From Seminavis robusta (Eukaryota > Bacillariophyta > Bacillariophyceae > Naviculales > Naviculaceae), in the NCBI GenBank assembly GCA_903772945.1, contig CAICTM010000645.1, forward strand, positions 1-54,954: DNA of 54,954 nt. The letters are read 5' to 3'. Both the position numbers and the translations under genes were made by a program. The notes under the pieces were generated by a model that was not told where the DNA came from, did not search any database, and saw only the letters and a program-made list of their open reading frames with translations. Below are positions 1 to 9,618 of the stretch, piece after piece. The first letter of the stretch is position 1; each line of letters starts with the position of its first letter.

Positions 1-400
1 TATGAGAGAAATAGAAAGCTATGAAAAACAAATCAACGAGAGAAATCCAAAATCAAAGGATCTTAGATCTGGTCTCCCGCGGGAGGCCTCGAAGTGTGAT
101 ATGGTAGGTTATGGCAATAACACTACGTACTCCACGGTTCATTTCCGGCCGTGGTTCGGTGTGTTCTTGTAGCGTGGGTTTCGCGGGCTAATTCTGAGCG
201 TTTCCATCGACTAGTTTGACTGCGTCATGGAACCTGTTCATGTTCGCGTAAGACTACGTCTGAGTCGAATCACCTTTAGGATCGGTCGCGTAGGTAAACG
301 GCGTGTTTGCCTTGACCTGGCCTCAAGAAGTGATGCTGTGGCAGCAATTGGGAAGTAATGGTGAGAGCACTGTTTATGTTTTTGTTCTCCTTTCTTGTTT
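1..400 (-). mobile_element. LTR and 3' end of a retroelement, minus strand, running off the left edge
   Basis: Read on the minus strand, positions about 330 down to 1 align base by base, with many differences and small gaps, to the plus-strand stretch 51650-51990. Shared landmarks are CCCGCGGGA, AGACCAGATCTA, AAGTGTGATA (as reverse complement) and CTAATTTCTAGAGCG-like blocks. Just inside, minus-strand codons ending near 290 read ...YLRDRS-stop, comparable to ...ALFATRS-stop of the Gag-integrase remnant that ends at 51663. So this is the end of a related LTR element in opposite orientation, with its LTR continuing outside the window. Divergence implies an old copy. Confidence 0.6.
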
Positions 401-1059
401 CGAAGTCATAACCATCCTGACCTAGTTAGCAGTGGATTGCACAGGGGTGGATACTCAGTTTACTGTGAGTTTGCGTGTTCGTTGACGTTTCTTGCTACCA
501 ACCAATCATGGAAACGTGCAAGTCAAAGGTATACACCATGCACAGTAGACTTCAGATGGCTTGCTGGTGAGTGACCACGGTAAGGCTTCCCAAGAATGAC
601 ATAAGACACCACCACTGCCGCTGGTTCTTCAGAGAGACGTCGCGCTCGTAGATTGCCTGGTCTTCGACGCCCATCGTCGGACAGGATTGGTCAGTGCTCC
701 TTGGCAATCTTCGAAAGCAAGAGGCCTTGTCCTCTGCCACACCTGTTTTCTCTCTGGAAGAGGCTCCAGGATCCGAAGGCATCAAGGCAGGCATCCAAAC
801 GCAATGACGTTCGTTCCATAGTGTTGCAAAGTATTGTGCTGTGTACTGCATGATGTTGTTGCTTGGAGAAGAGCCAGCATTCAATGCCCTGCACCAGTCA
901 AGTGTGGATGCAAACCAGAGTGTTAGCATGTTATTCAGTGTCAATCAGAGTACAGCTCTGGATCCAGTAGAAGTGGCTGTAGCCAGACGCAATCTTGTGT
1001 GGCTTGTCTTGGTGTCATGGATGTTGTGACCGTCTGGTTGAGTGAATCGTATCTACACA
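401..1059. other. Stretch without a supported gene
   Basis: Only weak overlapping reading frames on both strands (up to 130 codons, minus 552-944). It probably holds decayed interior of the minus-strand retroelement whose LTR lies to the left, but no Gag or Pol motif could be recognised. Confidence 0.4.
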
Positions 1060-1130
1060 AGTAGGGACTTTCATTCTCTCAAACTCAAAACACTCGAAAG
1101 ATCTTTACACTAGCTTTTAGCGTAGTGCAT
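1060..1130 (+). mobile_element. LTR-end fragment (plus orientation)
   Basis: The stretch with CTCAAACTCAAAACACTCGA, GATCTTTACACTAGC and TTTTAGCGTAGTGCAT is nearly the same as 52000-52050 at the end of the LTR near the right side of the window. No matching start of the LTR was found directly upstream, so this looks like a truncated or solo scrap. Confidence 0.55.
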
Positions 1131-1752
1131 CAAAGAAGCGAAGCTTGTCTCGCAAACTGACCACTCAGAGCAACTCCCCTCTGCCATTGCCATCATCAGA
1201 TCTGCTGATGTGCACAATGCAAACAACTTGAAGCCCTTGGCTGACCTACCAAGTACTGATAGGATCCTTCATCTCATGAACAATGCAACAGCTCACAATG
1301 ACAAGCATGCGGATTGGGCCAAGACTCAGAAGGAAACATACCAAGGCAGATTGGATGACATCCAGAAAGTCTTGAAGCTAGAGCATTTCAGGGTGCAGAG
1401 ACTGGAGGACCTCAAGCAAGAAGCCATCAAGAAGGGAGCCATCAACAAGAAGGAAACCCAGAGGCAGAGGAATGGTGGAGTGGACCAATCTGACAACATC
1501 AATGGCCTCAAGAGGTATGGCAAGCTCAGGGCTGCCTACCACTCTGATGATGTCAAGCAAGAGTTGATCCACAAAGGTGTTGGCACTGAAGACCTCATTG
1601 CTCTGAGGACTTTCACCATGAAGAAGAACAAACTCAGGGAACTGGAAGTGCTGAGGATCAAGGTTTTGCCAGACAATCATGAAGAGAAGTCAATGGTGAA
1701 TCCTCCGGTGGTGTTCAGACCCATGTCTGCAAGTAAGTTTGTCATTGAGTAG
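1126..1752 (+). CDS. Unrecognised charged, coiled-coil-prone ORF next to an LTR scrap
   Basis: The frame is open from 1126 but has no ATG until 1276; an upstream GTG at 1210 would give 180 residues. The product is rich in Lys, Glu and Arg, with helical stretches (around TYQGRLDDIQKVLK and MKKNKLRELEVLRI) that suggest coiled coil, and ends at FVIE-stop. No catalytic motif or known domain was recognised. It starts directly after the LTR-end fragment, so it may be interior sequence of a retroelement, host flank, or an exon whose start lies elsewhere. Codon use (frequent AAG/CTC/GAG) and length favour real or recently real coding sequence over chance. Confidence 0.35.
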   Translation, partial: CIKEAKLVSQTDHSEQLPSAIAIIRSADVHNANNLKPLADLPSTDRILHLMNNATAHNDKHADWAKTQKETYQGRLDDIQKVLKLEHFRVQRLEDLKQEAIKKGAINKKETQRQRNGGVDQSDNINGLKRYGKLRAAYHSDDVKQELIHKGVGTEDLIALRTFTMKKNKLRELEVLRIKVLPDNHEEKSMVNPPVVFRPMSASKFVIE

Positions 1753-2392
1753 TCCTGTTTCCAATGGGATCTCAATGACAATGAGCCTTCCTTTGTGTCG
1801 CCACAGCCCAAATGCAACATTGCTAGGACCTTCACTAGTGTGTGCCAGCCATTTGGCAAAAAAATTGAGCTTTCTCTCTGACCATGGCATCTATGCTACT
1901 ACTTCCAATTGGTGGTAGCTGCACATGCATGGTGGAGAGTTACAACTGTATGGTGTTCTATGTCAGTCTTAACAATCTACATAGCAACTGATGCCATTAT
2001 CTGCCATTGTCAGCATGTTTCTTTTATTTTGTTGTTCTTTTTGCCGCAGCCGTTGCTTTTTTCTGGTGTCAGACACGTCAGCGATTATGCACCAGGTCTA
2101 CGCGCGCGGCGCGTAGAGGATTTCTGAGTACCAGAAAATCGATCAGTCTACGGGATCTGGGGGTCATAGACTCGGACTGTCAATCTACCGTTGTACCTCG
2201 CCTGTTTCGCCGGATGTGGCTGCGTGTTGTCTACCCGTACATGTGTACTACCTGTTCAGCAACCCTAAGCGATTAGATTTAGGGATAATAGTGACGTCAT
2301 TCGAGGTTAGCTCGGTCACCCAAACCGCAGAAAACAGCACAACGGGAAAGCAAAGCACAAAACTATTATCCGGATACTTCATACCCAAAACA
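1753..2392. other. Intergenic, upstream of the ABC1 kinase gene
   Basis: No supported gene. Short frames of 60-90 codons lack any recognisable motif. The last ~100 bases before 2393 presumably include the promoter and 5' leader of the downstream kinase gene. Confidence 0.4.
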
Positions 2393-2410
2393 ATGATGGT
2401 GAGATGGTGA
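2393..2410 (+). promoter_or_regulatory. Short upstream ORF overlapping the kinase start codon
   Basis: ATG ATG GTG AGA TGG TGA encodes MMVRW-stop, and its last codons overlap the ATG at 2404 (ATGGTGA). If transcription starts upstream of 2393 this uORF would compete with the main start and lower translation. The effect is inferred, not shown. Confidence 0.3.
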
Positions 2411-4509
2411 AGATGAGGATCATGAAGAGACTATCTGCTCTCCGTAGGATACGAGCTACCCCAGCATCTCGTTGGCAGCGACGGCCTTTGTCTCATTTTG
2501 AAAATCCAGGCAGTAAACAGCAGCATCGACTGCGCCATGTGGGACTCTTTGGTCTAGGTGCTTGTGCTGCTACCGCAACCGTTGTCTTGGGTGGGATATC
2601 AACCAATTTGAATTTGACGACAACAACACACTGTGACAATGGAGGCGGTCGTCTACAGCGACATGGAACACAGACGGCTGTCGTCGACTTGGTGGTCCCG
2701 TCGTTGCAAGCACTGCTGCGCGTATTTCGATTGCTTCAGACCACGGGGATGATTGTGCTCGACTATGAATTATACAAGTGGCAGCAAAAAGCCACCAAGT
2801 TTGTCAACAAGTACAGTGAAAGAGTGGCTGCAAAATTTCCCGCTAAAAAGAGTCAAGAACAAGACTTTGATAATCTAAAGGATGAAGTGGATTTGTCGCA
2901 AATGACAACCCCTCAGCTCCGACAACACTGGGAACGAGAAGTCAAACGGCGCAATGAAACTTTTGAAGAGGCACAAATGGACTACGCGTTGCCTTCCTCC
3001 AAACATCAAATACCAGAGGGAATGACTCGTGAAGAGTGGAAACAATCCCAAAAACAAGCCATGAAAGATGCTGCAGCTGCATGGGTCCAGGCACAAGACA
3101 TACTGGAGAAGTTGGGTGGCAGTCAAATCAGTCAAATCCATAAACACGCCGCACAACGACTCGTCAAGCTGTGCCGTACCAATGCTGGAGTCTACATCAA
3201 AATTGGACAGCACTTGGCGAACATGGATTATCTCATTCCACAAGAGTACATTGATGGGTTGAGCTGCTTGTTGGATGATGCTCCGACTTCTACCTATGAA
3301 CAAGTCCAACAAGTCGTGCAGGAAGAATTGGGGGGCACTCCCGAACAACTCTTTAATGATTTTGATCCCGTACCGATTGCCAGTGCTTCACTGGCACAGG
3401 TCCATGTGGCCTATGACAAGAGCACAGGTCAAAAGTTGGCCATTAAAGTACAGCATCAGGGTTTGAGAGAAACCTGCAAGGGCGACCTGCTGGCATTGAC
3501 TACTGTGGTACACACTTTGGAGTTCTTTTTGGAAGACTTCAACTTTGGATGGATTGCCGATGAAATTGCTCCTCAACTGCCACTGGAGCTCGACTTTGCC
3601 AATGAGGGACGGAATGCCGAACGGGCTGCCAGTTTTTTACAGCAACGACAAAAGCGACAACAAGATCATCCGGATGTAGTCATCCCCAAAGTTCATTGGC
3701 AACAAACATCCAAGCGAGTCTTGTGTATGGCGTTTGAAGAAGGCTTTCGCGCCACCAATGTAGAAGCCATTCGACAAGCCAACATGAAGCCCAAGGACGT
3801 GGCACAATTGATATCACGCGTCTTTCACTCCCAGACCTTTTTGGATGCATGGGTGCATTGTGATCCACACCCGGCCAACGTTCTGCTCCGGAAATCGCCC
3901 GTCACTGGCAAGCCTCAAATGGTACTGGTGGATCACGGTCTCTACAAGCAATTGGATGACGATTTTCGAATTACCTACGCCGAACTGTGGAAGGCTCTCA
4001 TGATGGCAGATATCCCAACCATTCAAAGCTCTTGCCAGAAACTAGGCGTGGACGGCATGCTGTACACGCTCTTGTCGGGGTTGCTGACGGCGCGACCCTT
4101 TGATGAAGTTGTAGAACGCTCGAAAACGGGGAGCTTTGACTTGTCCGGCAAGGTCCAGCACAAGAGTCAACAAGACAAGGCTGTCATTCGAGGATATGCC
4201 CAAAAGTTTCTGGTGGACATCCTAACCATGATTGACAAACTTCCCCGACAGATGGTTCTCTTGCTCAAGATGAACGATTGTCTGCGTCACATTGACTATG
4301 CCTTGGGGTCGCCCACCAATAACTTGGTTGTGGCGGGGAGAGTAGCAGCACAAGCAGTCTATGAACACAAGCTGAAAGCTCCAAGCATCAGTACCTGGGA
4401 TCGGTTCAAGGCATGGGCAGACTATGTCACGGTCATGTGGCGGATTCAACTATATGATATTGGAATTTGGTGGATGGAGTGGAACACACGGCAGAACCTA
4501 ACAAAGTGA
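2404..4509 (+). CDS. ABC1/UbiB/ADCK-family atypical protein kinase-like protein
   Basis: Intact 701-residue reading frame. The ABC1 family has a protein-kinase-like fold; members act in mitochondria or plastids, often in prenylquinone (ubiquinone, plastoquinone) metabolism or lipid homeostasis. Visible motifs in order: KxGQ at about 266-269 (YIKIGQ), the alanine-rich nucleotide loop (PIASASLAQVHVA), the Lys in LAIKVQHQG, ExD (PLELDF), the catalytic loop HCDPHPANVLL with Asp near 487, and LVDHGLY near 510 in place of DFG, a form typical of ADCK1-like members. The N-terminus is Arg-rich with few acids (MKRLSALRRIRATPASRW), then a hydrophobic stretch at ~47-67, consistent with organelle targeting and an inner-membrane anchor. 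The start at 2404 is the first ATG in frame; 2413 is an alternative. No intron is needed. Confidence 0.9.
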   Translation: MVKMRIMKRLSALRRIRATPASRWQRRPLSHFENPGSKQQHRLRHVGLFGLGACAATATVVLGGISTNLNLTTTTHCDNGGGRLQRHGTQTAVVDLVVPSLQALLRVFRLLQTTGMIVLDYELYKWQQKATKFVNKYSERVAAKFPAKKSQEQDFDNLKDEVDLSQMTTPQLRQHWEREVKRRNETFEEAQMDYALPSSKHQIPEGMTREEWKQSQKQAMKDAAAAWVQAQDILEKLGGSQISQIHKHAAQRLVKLCRTNAGVYIKIGQHLANMDYLIPQEYIDGLSCLLDDAPTSTYEQVQQVVQEELGGTPEQLFNDFDPVPIASASLAQVHVAYDKSTGQKLAIKVQHQGLRETCKGDLLALTTVVHTLEFFLEDFNFGWIADEIAPQLPLELDFANEGRNAERAASFLQQRQKRQQDHPDVVIPKVHWQQTSKRVLCMAFEEGFRATNVEAIRQANMKPKDVAQLISRVFHSQTFLDAWVHCDPHPANVLLRKSPVTGKPQMVLVDHGLYKQLDDDFRITYAELWKALMMADIPTIQSSCQKLGVDGMLYTLLSGLLTARPFDEVVERSKTGSFDLSGKVQHKSQQDKAVIRGYAQKFLVDILTMIDKLPRQMVLLLKMNDCLRHIDYALGSPTNNLVVAGRVAAQAVYEHKLKAPSISTWDRFKAWADYVTVMWRIQLYDIGIWWMEWNTRQNLTK

Positions 4510-5156
4510 TCGCCCAGACCGACATGGCAGTTTTGTGTCGACGCTGCGTGCACTGGAGACAGATAGCTCCATACCGAACAATGTGTTTGACACCGTGATT
4601 GCTGCATTGGTTTGCTTGCGTTAACCAGCAAATCTCTAGCGACAGAAAGCGATTCTAGGTAGTCTCTCATAGAAGAACTTAAAAGTTCAAGCAACCTAAC
4701 CGGAATAACTATTGTAGTTCGGTGACACGAGACCGATACCATACCGTCGGGTAGTACTAAGCCAGCATAGGCATGGTAGCATTCAAAACCTCGACAGCAC
4801 TTGGGCAAACCCTTTCCCCAAGCACTTGGTGCTCGACTGCCAGCAAGAGCCGACAGTATGGCCATCTTCCAAGCAGTGTGTTGGGTTTCTTCCCTCGTCC
4901 CTTCTCTTCGGCCCTCTGGCACGTAAAGAAAAGGCACCCCTGAGCATCCACATGCCGTTCTGTTCAAGTCGAGCAAGGAGCAACACACAGCTGTAGAACA
5001 CAGCTAGCTTCAATGACCGTGGGATATTGCCGTTCCTGCTCTCGCACTGCATAAGCTGACTGTTTCGCTTCCCAGTAGACAGAACTCATCTTGTTTGTGT
5101 TGGATGACACAATCGAATCGAAGCAATTTATTCCCAGTCGTCTCCATGGGTAGTAG
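4510..5156. other. Intergenic, no supported gene
   Basis: A 180-codon minus-strand frame (4446-4988) overlaps the kinase 3' end, shows no motif and is treated as chance. The region otherwise separates the convergent kinase gene and the small secreted-protein ORF. Confidence 0.4.
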
Positions 5157-5450
5157 CTAGAAGAAAAAACCTCCCACGTCGGCCGCAAGAAAACTATCCG
5201 AACATTCAGCAGCCACCCTCATTGCATGCTGCTCGTCCTTGTTGTATCCGTCAGACGTTGCCTCACTCCCCAATGTGTTGGTGGTGGCAGGTGGGACGAT
5301 CTCTCGGGTGTCCATAGAAGTGTCCTGGATGATCGAGACCGGAACAGCACCAAACGCCAATTGAACCCCGCGTCGACTGCGCCATGCCTCGGCAGAGTGC
5401 AATCCAAGAACAGCTAGTAGCAACAACAACATCAATCGGTTTCCATTCAT
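5157..5450 (-). CDS. Small putative secreted protein
   Basis: From the ATG at 5450 the frame gives 97 residues starting MNGNRLMLLLLLAVLGLHSA, a textbook signal peptide (n-region Asn/Arg, nine-residue hydrophobic core, small residues before the likely cleavage at SAEA-W). The mature part has only one Cys and no recognised domain. The frame is open further upstream to 5501, but the second ATG gives the signal peptide directly. The 3' end (GGFFF-stop) may not be natural if there is an intron. No function can be assigned. Confidence 0.45.
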   Translation of the reverse strand: MNGNRLMLLLLLAVLGLHSAEAWRSRRGVQLAFGAVPVSIIQDTSMDTREIVPPATTNTLGSEATSDGYNKDEQHAMRVAAECSDSFLAADVGGFFF

Positions 5451-5805
5451 CTTCTTATCTTTTCCCTGAACTGCGTACGGATTTGCGAATGATTGAAACA
5501 AAGAAGTGTGATCGCTGAAAGGATTGGATTTCTGTTGAAGGTGATTTGAGGTGGTGATCGTGAAGGCGAGAAACCTTCAATTTTGTGCATACGAACGCAA
5601 GAATTCAATAATTGAGAGAAAACCGAAGAGTTCTTCCCGTTCTTTGCCAGCTGTCGTTACCTTAACTACGGTAAGATTCGGGCTAATCAAGACATGTCAC
5701 TGTACCGGTACCGTTCCAGGACCTTGGGGTAAAGATTGATTATTGGAAAAAAGCTATAAATAGTTTTGTTAAAATTTACAACTTGAACCGCTGTCTTTAA
5801 GTCTT
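5451..5805. other. Intergenic between secreted-protein ORF and MITE-like element
   Basis: No gene seen. It contains one TACCGGTA palindrome (5703-5710), a motif that recurs between genes across the window. Confidence 0.4.
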
Positions 5806-6301
5806 AAGGAGGTACCACCCTCTTTTTAGTCACGAGTCGGGATTCGCACCATTTTACTCGAGAAAATCGCGACAACAACAACAAATTAGCGATTTCGATC
5901 GCTGCTGTTGGGACTGGCTAGTGCTCTTGTCCTACTCAATTCTGACAGTAGCTACCATTAAGTTAAATCTTCGAAACATAGTTGTTAAGAAGGAGCCACT
6001 TGGCTGGACAGTTGCAGGGGCTCCGGTCGATAGGTCTCAGTAGCAGCAGACTTAGTGGTCGATTTTCGACCGAATTCAGAGTTAACACTGAACTAAACAG
6101 TCTAAGCCCCAGCGACTGTCCAACTGGACGGGGTACTCTTGTTTGTTATATCCCAAGTACGATTTGTATTGGTCAAAGGCTTATAAGAGATCTCTATTCT
6201 ACTCAACTGATCAGTCCAATTCAGCGAGTTTTTGCTGTTGTTGTCGTCGCGATTTTACTTGTTAATCCCAACTCATGACTAAAAGAGGGTGGTACCTCCT
6301 T
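5806..6301. mobile_element. MITE-like element with long terminal inverted repeats
   Basis: The left end AAGGAGGTACCACCCTCTTT (from 5806) is the reverse complement of the right end (to 6301), continuing as TTTAGTCAcGAGTcGGGATT on the left against TTTAGTCAtGAGTtGGGATT on the right. After a short gap a second matched block follows (AAAATCGCGAC.ACAACAACA in both arms), so each arm is about 90 bases. The ~300-base core has no convincing reading frame. TTAA touches the left end (5804-5807) and lies two bases outside the right end (6302-6305), so a TTAA target site is possible but not exact. This structure fits a non-autonomous DNA transposon. Confidence 0.8.
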
Positions 6302-6690
6302 TTAACCTAGGTGTGTCAGCATCGACAAGTTGCTCTTGTGTACCGGTAGCTGTGACATCGTTGCTAGCTAGCTAGCGTTAACACCCTCGAATCTAAACCA
6401 GACGTTGTTGTGGTTTCCAGGAGCAATAAAAGGTGAAACCAGTTCGAACGGAACTGAATTTGCAAATATTAACACCTAACCTCGGTCCCCAGTCCCCCTA
6501 CTGTTTTTTATATAGTAAAGGGGTCGCGGGGGACCGATATCAATTGTTAGTTCTCCCTTCTTAGAAAAAGAATCAACGTCGTGGACCAGCGGTAGCCCTC
6601 GGTGCGTTTCCCACGTGTGTTTCGCCTGTACATGTAGCCCCCTCAGGGGGATGGAGAAATCCATTGCTCATCATTGCAAGCCAAGGTTTT
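6302..6690. other. Intergenic, no supported gene
   Basis: Contains a TACCGGTA palindrome at 6341-6348 and a short GCTAGCTAGCTAGC-type run near 6363. No reading frame with a recognisable product. Confidence 0.35.
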
Positions 6691-6699
6691 TGGCAAGGC

Positions 6700-6885
6700 T
6701 ACCACTGCCAACCACTCTCTACCGCTGTCTTCACCAGTACCACTATTTACTGCTATCTTTACTGCTATCTTTACCTCTGTTTACCGCTATCTTAACCACT
6801 GTTTACCACTATCTTACCGCTGTTTACCACTGTTTACCACTGTCAACCGCTGTCAACCACTGTTTACCACTGTCTTACAATGGAG
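6700..6885 (+). repeat. Degenerate 10-bp tandem repeat, consensus TTTACCACTG
   Basis: About 18 imperfect units such as TTTACCACTG, TCAACCACTG, TCTTACCGCTG and TTTACTGCTA follow each other. Reading it as protein gives Leu/Pro/Thr-rich strings that are a consequence of the repeat and are not evidence of a gene. Confidence 0.8.
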
Positions 6886-7323
6886 AGGCAGTGATCAGCC
6901 ATGAATGGCACTGGATTTCTCCACCCCCCAGCCCCTTTCCCTCATTTCTCCTTCAACAATGCGAAAATGACCGTCGGTGCCAGTTCTGGCTGGCAAAATG
7001 ACTGGTTGCAGCAGCAACAACAGCGTAACCTTCTAGACTACTAGCATCAACAACAACACCATCTCTTCTATCCCTTCTATCTATCCCTTCTATAGCGACT
7101 ACCACTAGGGAAACCCGGCTTATCAGGCGTGGAAGACTCAATAGCAAGCTATCGGATTGGAGCTATCACGATCGGTAGCTCGAGATCGACACAATGAGAT
7201 AGAAGCAACGACGCGATAGACGAATCGACTCGACGTTCGGACTGGAGCATCGCATCGCGATCGAGAAGACGATAGGAACGATAGAAGCATCGGAACAATA
7301 GAAGCAGATCATATTATCCCATT

Positions 7324-8544
7324 ATGTCCATTTCCCTGCAAGGCGACTATGCTCCTCCTGGCTACGTCAGTTTTGTTCCTCGCAGAGCCAATGGTAGTGG
7401 TGACGACACGATCCAGGGCAGGGTTGTTGCTTCTGGTAGCAAGAATGGTGCTCCCATTGCTGTGAATAATGGCATGAGCACTCCCGCATGGGAACGAGAA
7501 CTATCGTTGGAAATATCGAAGTACAAAAGCCCAACTACAGAAGGCACCATGGCCTACAAACCGGGACCTTTCAACCGGGACCAACTGCAGAAAGCAGCAA
7601 AGGAACTCTGCTCACGGTGGGAAGCAGAAGAATCTCGTTATGAAGCAAACAAAGTGGAAGCAAGCAAAAGCCTTGAAGCAGAAGAATCTCAGTTTGTTCT
7701 AGTGTCTCGTGGGTGTACCAAAATTCCTCCAGACGACTTGACTCAATCTGCTCTCAATGGTCTGGCTTATGATAAGCTGTGGTACTACTTGTCTGAGGAG
7801 GGGGATCTGTTCATCATCAAGCTGGCATCTGGCCTGGTGTACGGTGTTGGAGTTAGTGAAGTCGTAACCGACATGAACATCTTTGCACGGCAATACACTA
7901 ATGGAGGTCGAAGAGCCTTCCTTACAAGTACAGATGGAAAGCTTCGCCTGGCAGGAGGAGGAGTTGCAGCCCCAGATGCTGTCCTTCATCGGACCAACCC
8001 TGCACCGGCAAATCCACCGCGTCTCCGGTCACCACTTGTGGTTGAACTAGAGGTCGGAAAGCGTGGCCCAAAAGCATTGATGCTACAGCTTGACATGTAT
8101 CTCCAGCAGCCGCACAGCATGTATGTTCTTGGTATCAAGATTTTCAAGAAGCAGTGCCTTCTGGCTGGCAACCCCTTCCCTGCTGTTGCCATTTTGTGGC
8201 GGAAAGCTCAGATTGCGGGACATAATCATACTGTTGTGGGAGTTTGGAACTTTGGGAGTGCAGATTTGCATCGACGTTCTGTTCAAGCCTTTTGCACAGC
8301 ACCTGCAAGTGCGATTCTTGATGCACCTGCGGATACTGCTTTTCAACACAATCCTGCAAGCAACCCTGCAAACAACAATGTCATTACAGTGGACGCGACG
8401 TTCCTTGTGCAGGGTGTCCATTATCCCACCGGGGATGCAGTTCAGGCTGGACCTGATCTGACTATTGATCTTGCCAATGTATTCTATGCAAGCCGAGAGA
8501 GCAGATTAGAGCAGTCACCACCGCTCGTTTGGATGGTGGTTTAG
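7324..8544 (+). CDS. Hypothetical protein with a possible PD-(D/E)XK (Uma2-like) nuclease core
   Basis: Single frame of 406 residues starting MSISLQGDYAPPGYVS; the 5' leader is rich in CGATAG/GAAGCA-type short repeats. Residues ~50-130 are polar with Trp and Arg/Glu-rich helices. Around 217-275 the order PDAVLHR - PLVVELEVGKR - LMLQLDMYL - MYVLGIKIF resembles the Asp ... Glu-x-Glu/Lys - helix - strand core of DUF820/Uma2-type PD-(D/E)XK proteins (Asp218, Glu241/Glu243, Lys246 would be the candidate metal-site residues). This is a motif-level impression only; the family is divergent. The remainder (WNFGSADLHRRSVQAF; a Pro/Asn-rich linker) was not recognised. Gene reality is well supported by length; function is not. 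Confidence 0.65.
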   Translation: MSISLQGDYAPPGYVSFVPRRANGSGDDTIQGRVVASGSKNGAPIAVNNGMSTPAWERELSLEISKYKSPTTEGTMAYKPGPFNRDQLQKAAKELCSRWEAEESRYEANKVEASKSLEAEESQFVLVSRGCTKIPPDDLTQSALNGLAYDKLWYYLSEEGDLFIIKLASGLVYGVGVSEVVTDMNIFARQYTNGGRRAFLTSTDGKLRLAGGGVAAPDAVLHRTNPAPANPPRLRSPLVVELEVGKRGPKALMLQLDMYLQQPHSMYVLGIKIFKKQCLLAGNPFPAVAILWRKAQIAGHNHTVVGVWNFGSADLHRRSVQAFCTAPASAILDAPADTAFQHNPASNPANNNVITVDATFLVQGVHYPTGDAVQAGPDLTIDLANVFYASRESRLEQSPPLVWMVV

Positions 8545-9537
8545 ATCTGGTACAGAATCAAAACCAAATCTGCGCCGAATTGGTCCAAGTTGGTGACTAC
8601 CAGCCTGTTCAGATTTGGTCAAAAGCACTCAATAACTTTATCTCTAAAAGGCGGCCGCGGAGGTGCGTTGGATCTGAAGGGCCGCCAACAGAGGTGCGTT
8701 GGATGTGAAATGAAGCTGACCAGCTCACAAAATGGACCAAAACGAACACTCGGAACACCAGATCGATCTCGAGATTACTCAGGATCAGTCATTCGGTGGG
8801 TCATCGAGGTCACAACCAAATCTGAACCAAGTCCACGGTGTTGTTTAAACACGGCTCATCTGAACAACCCAGACAAAACTGCTTTAGATTGGATCAACCA
8901 AATCAAAACCAGATTTGAACAACTTCAATAGTGCCTGCTTTGGTTTAAAAAGGAGTATAGATTTTGTTTGAATGACCCTTCTGAACCAATTCTAAACCTG
9001 CGGTAGTGGCTGCTCTAAGAGCACCCTTATGACGTATTGTATTGAATGGAGGGTTATTGACGTTTCATTTCGATACAAGGAAACCGAGTTATTCCAATGT
9101 AATCTTTTAAAATGAGGTTCTAGACCCAGTTGGTATCACTTTTGGTGTTTTTGGTTGCTCCATCCTTATGCAAAGCCAGTGGTGCACGCGAATCAGCCAG
9201 GCAGCCCATGCCCCCTTGACTTATGCTGCCAGCATAGCCAGTCCATGCTTGCTCATCACCCCCCTAAATACACAGTCACGTATTCCCAAGAGATCATCAA
9301 AGAACAGCATGCGTCAGTAAAGAATATGCTGTTGTTATCTTGCGAATCCTGCTTTTGTTCCTGGAGAAAGGCCTTGGCTAACTTTCCCTCACCACAGCTG
9401 CACACAATTCGCAGCTGGCTAAGTTACCAAAAGGCTGATGGATAACATGTACATAGGCAAGCAAAGTTATACCAAGTGAATGACATACATGCCACGCAGC
9501 ACAAGAAGACTCACTGCATGGTACTGCTGTTCCTTGA
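8545..9537. other. 3' flank with short direct and inverted repeats
   Basis: AACCAAATCTG occurs at 8562-8572 and 8814-8824 and its reverse complement CAGATTTGGT at 8610-8619, so the first two could pair as a hairpin behind the 406-residue gene. GAGGTGCGTTGGAT is repeated at 8660 and 8691. No gene is supported between here and the RusA-type gene. Confidence 0.45.
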
Positions 9538-9618
9538 ATGCACGCATCTGGTCTCTGCAGCCACACTGTGGTAGTAGCTATAGCGGAAGTAATTGACTTG
9601 GTGGGAGATTTGCCGCCC

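Noticed and set aside
552..944. 130-codon minus-strand frame near the left LTR
   Set aside because: Could be ruined retroelement interior, but no Pol or Gag motif can be read, so it is not called a gene.
4446..4988. 180-codon minus-strand frame overlapping the kinase 3' end
   Set aside because: No motif, irregular composition, and it overlaps a well-supported gene on the other strand.
5804..6305. Assigning the inverted-repeat element to piggyBac outright
   Set aside because: TTAA is adjacent on the left but offset by two bases on the right, and no transposase is present.
6615..7001. Leu/Pro-rich frames across the 10-bp repeat
   Set aside because: Produced by the repeat itself.
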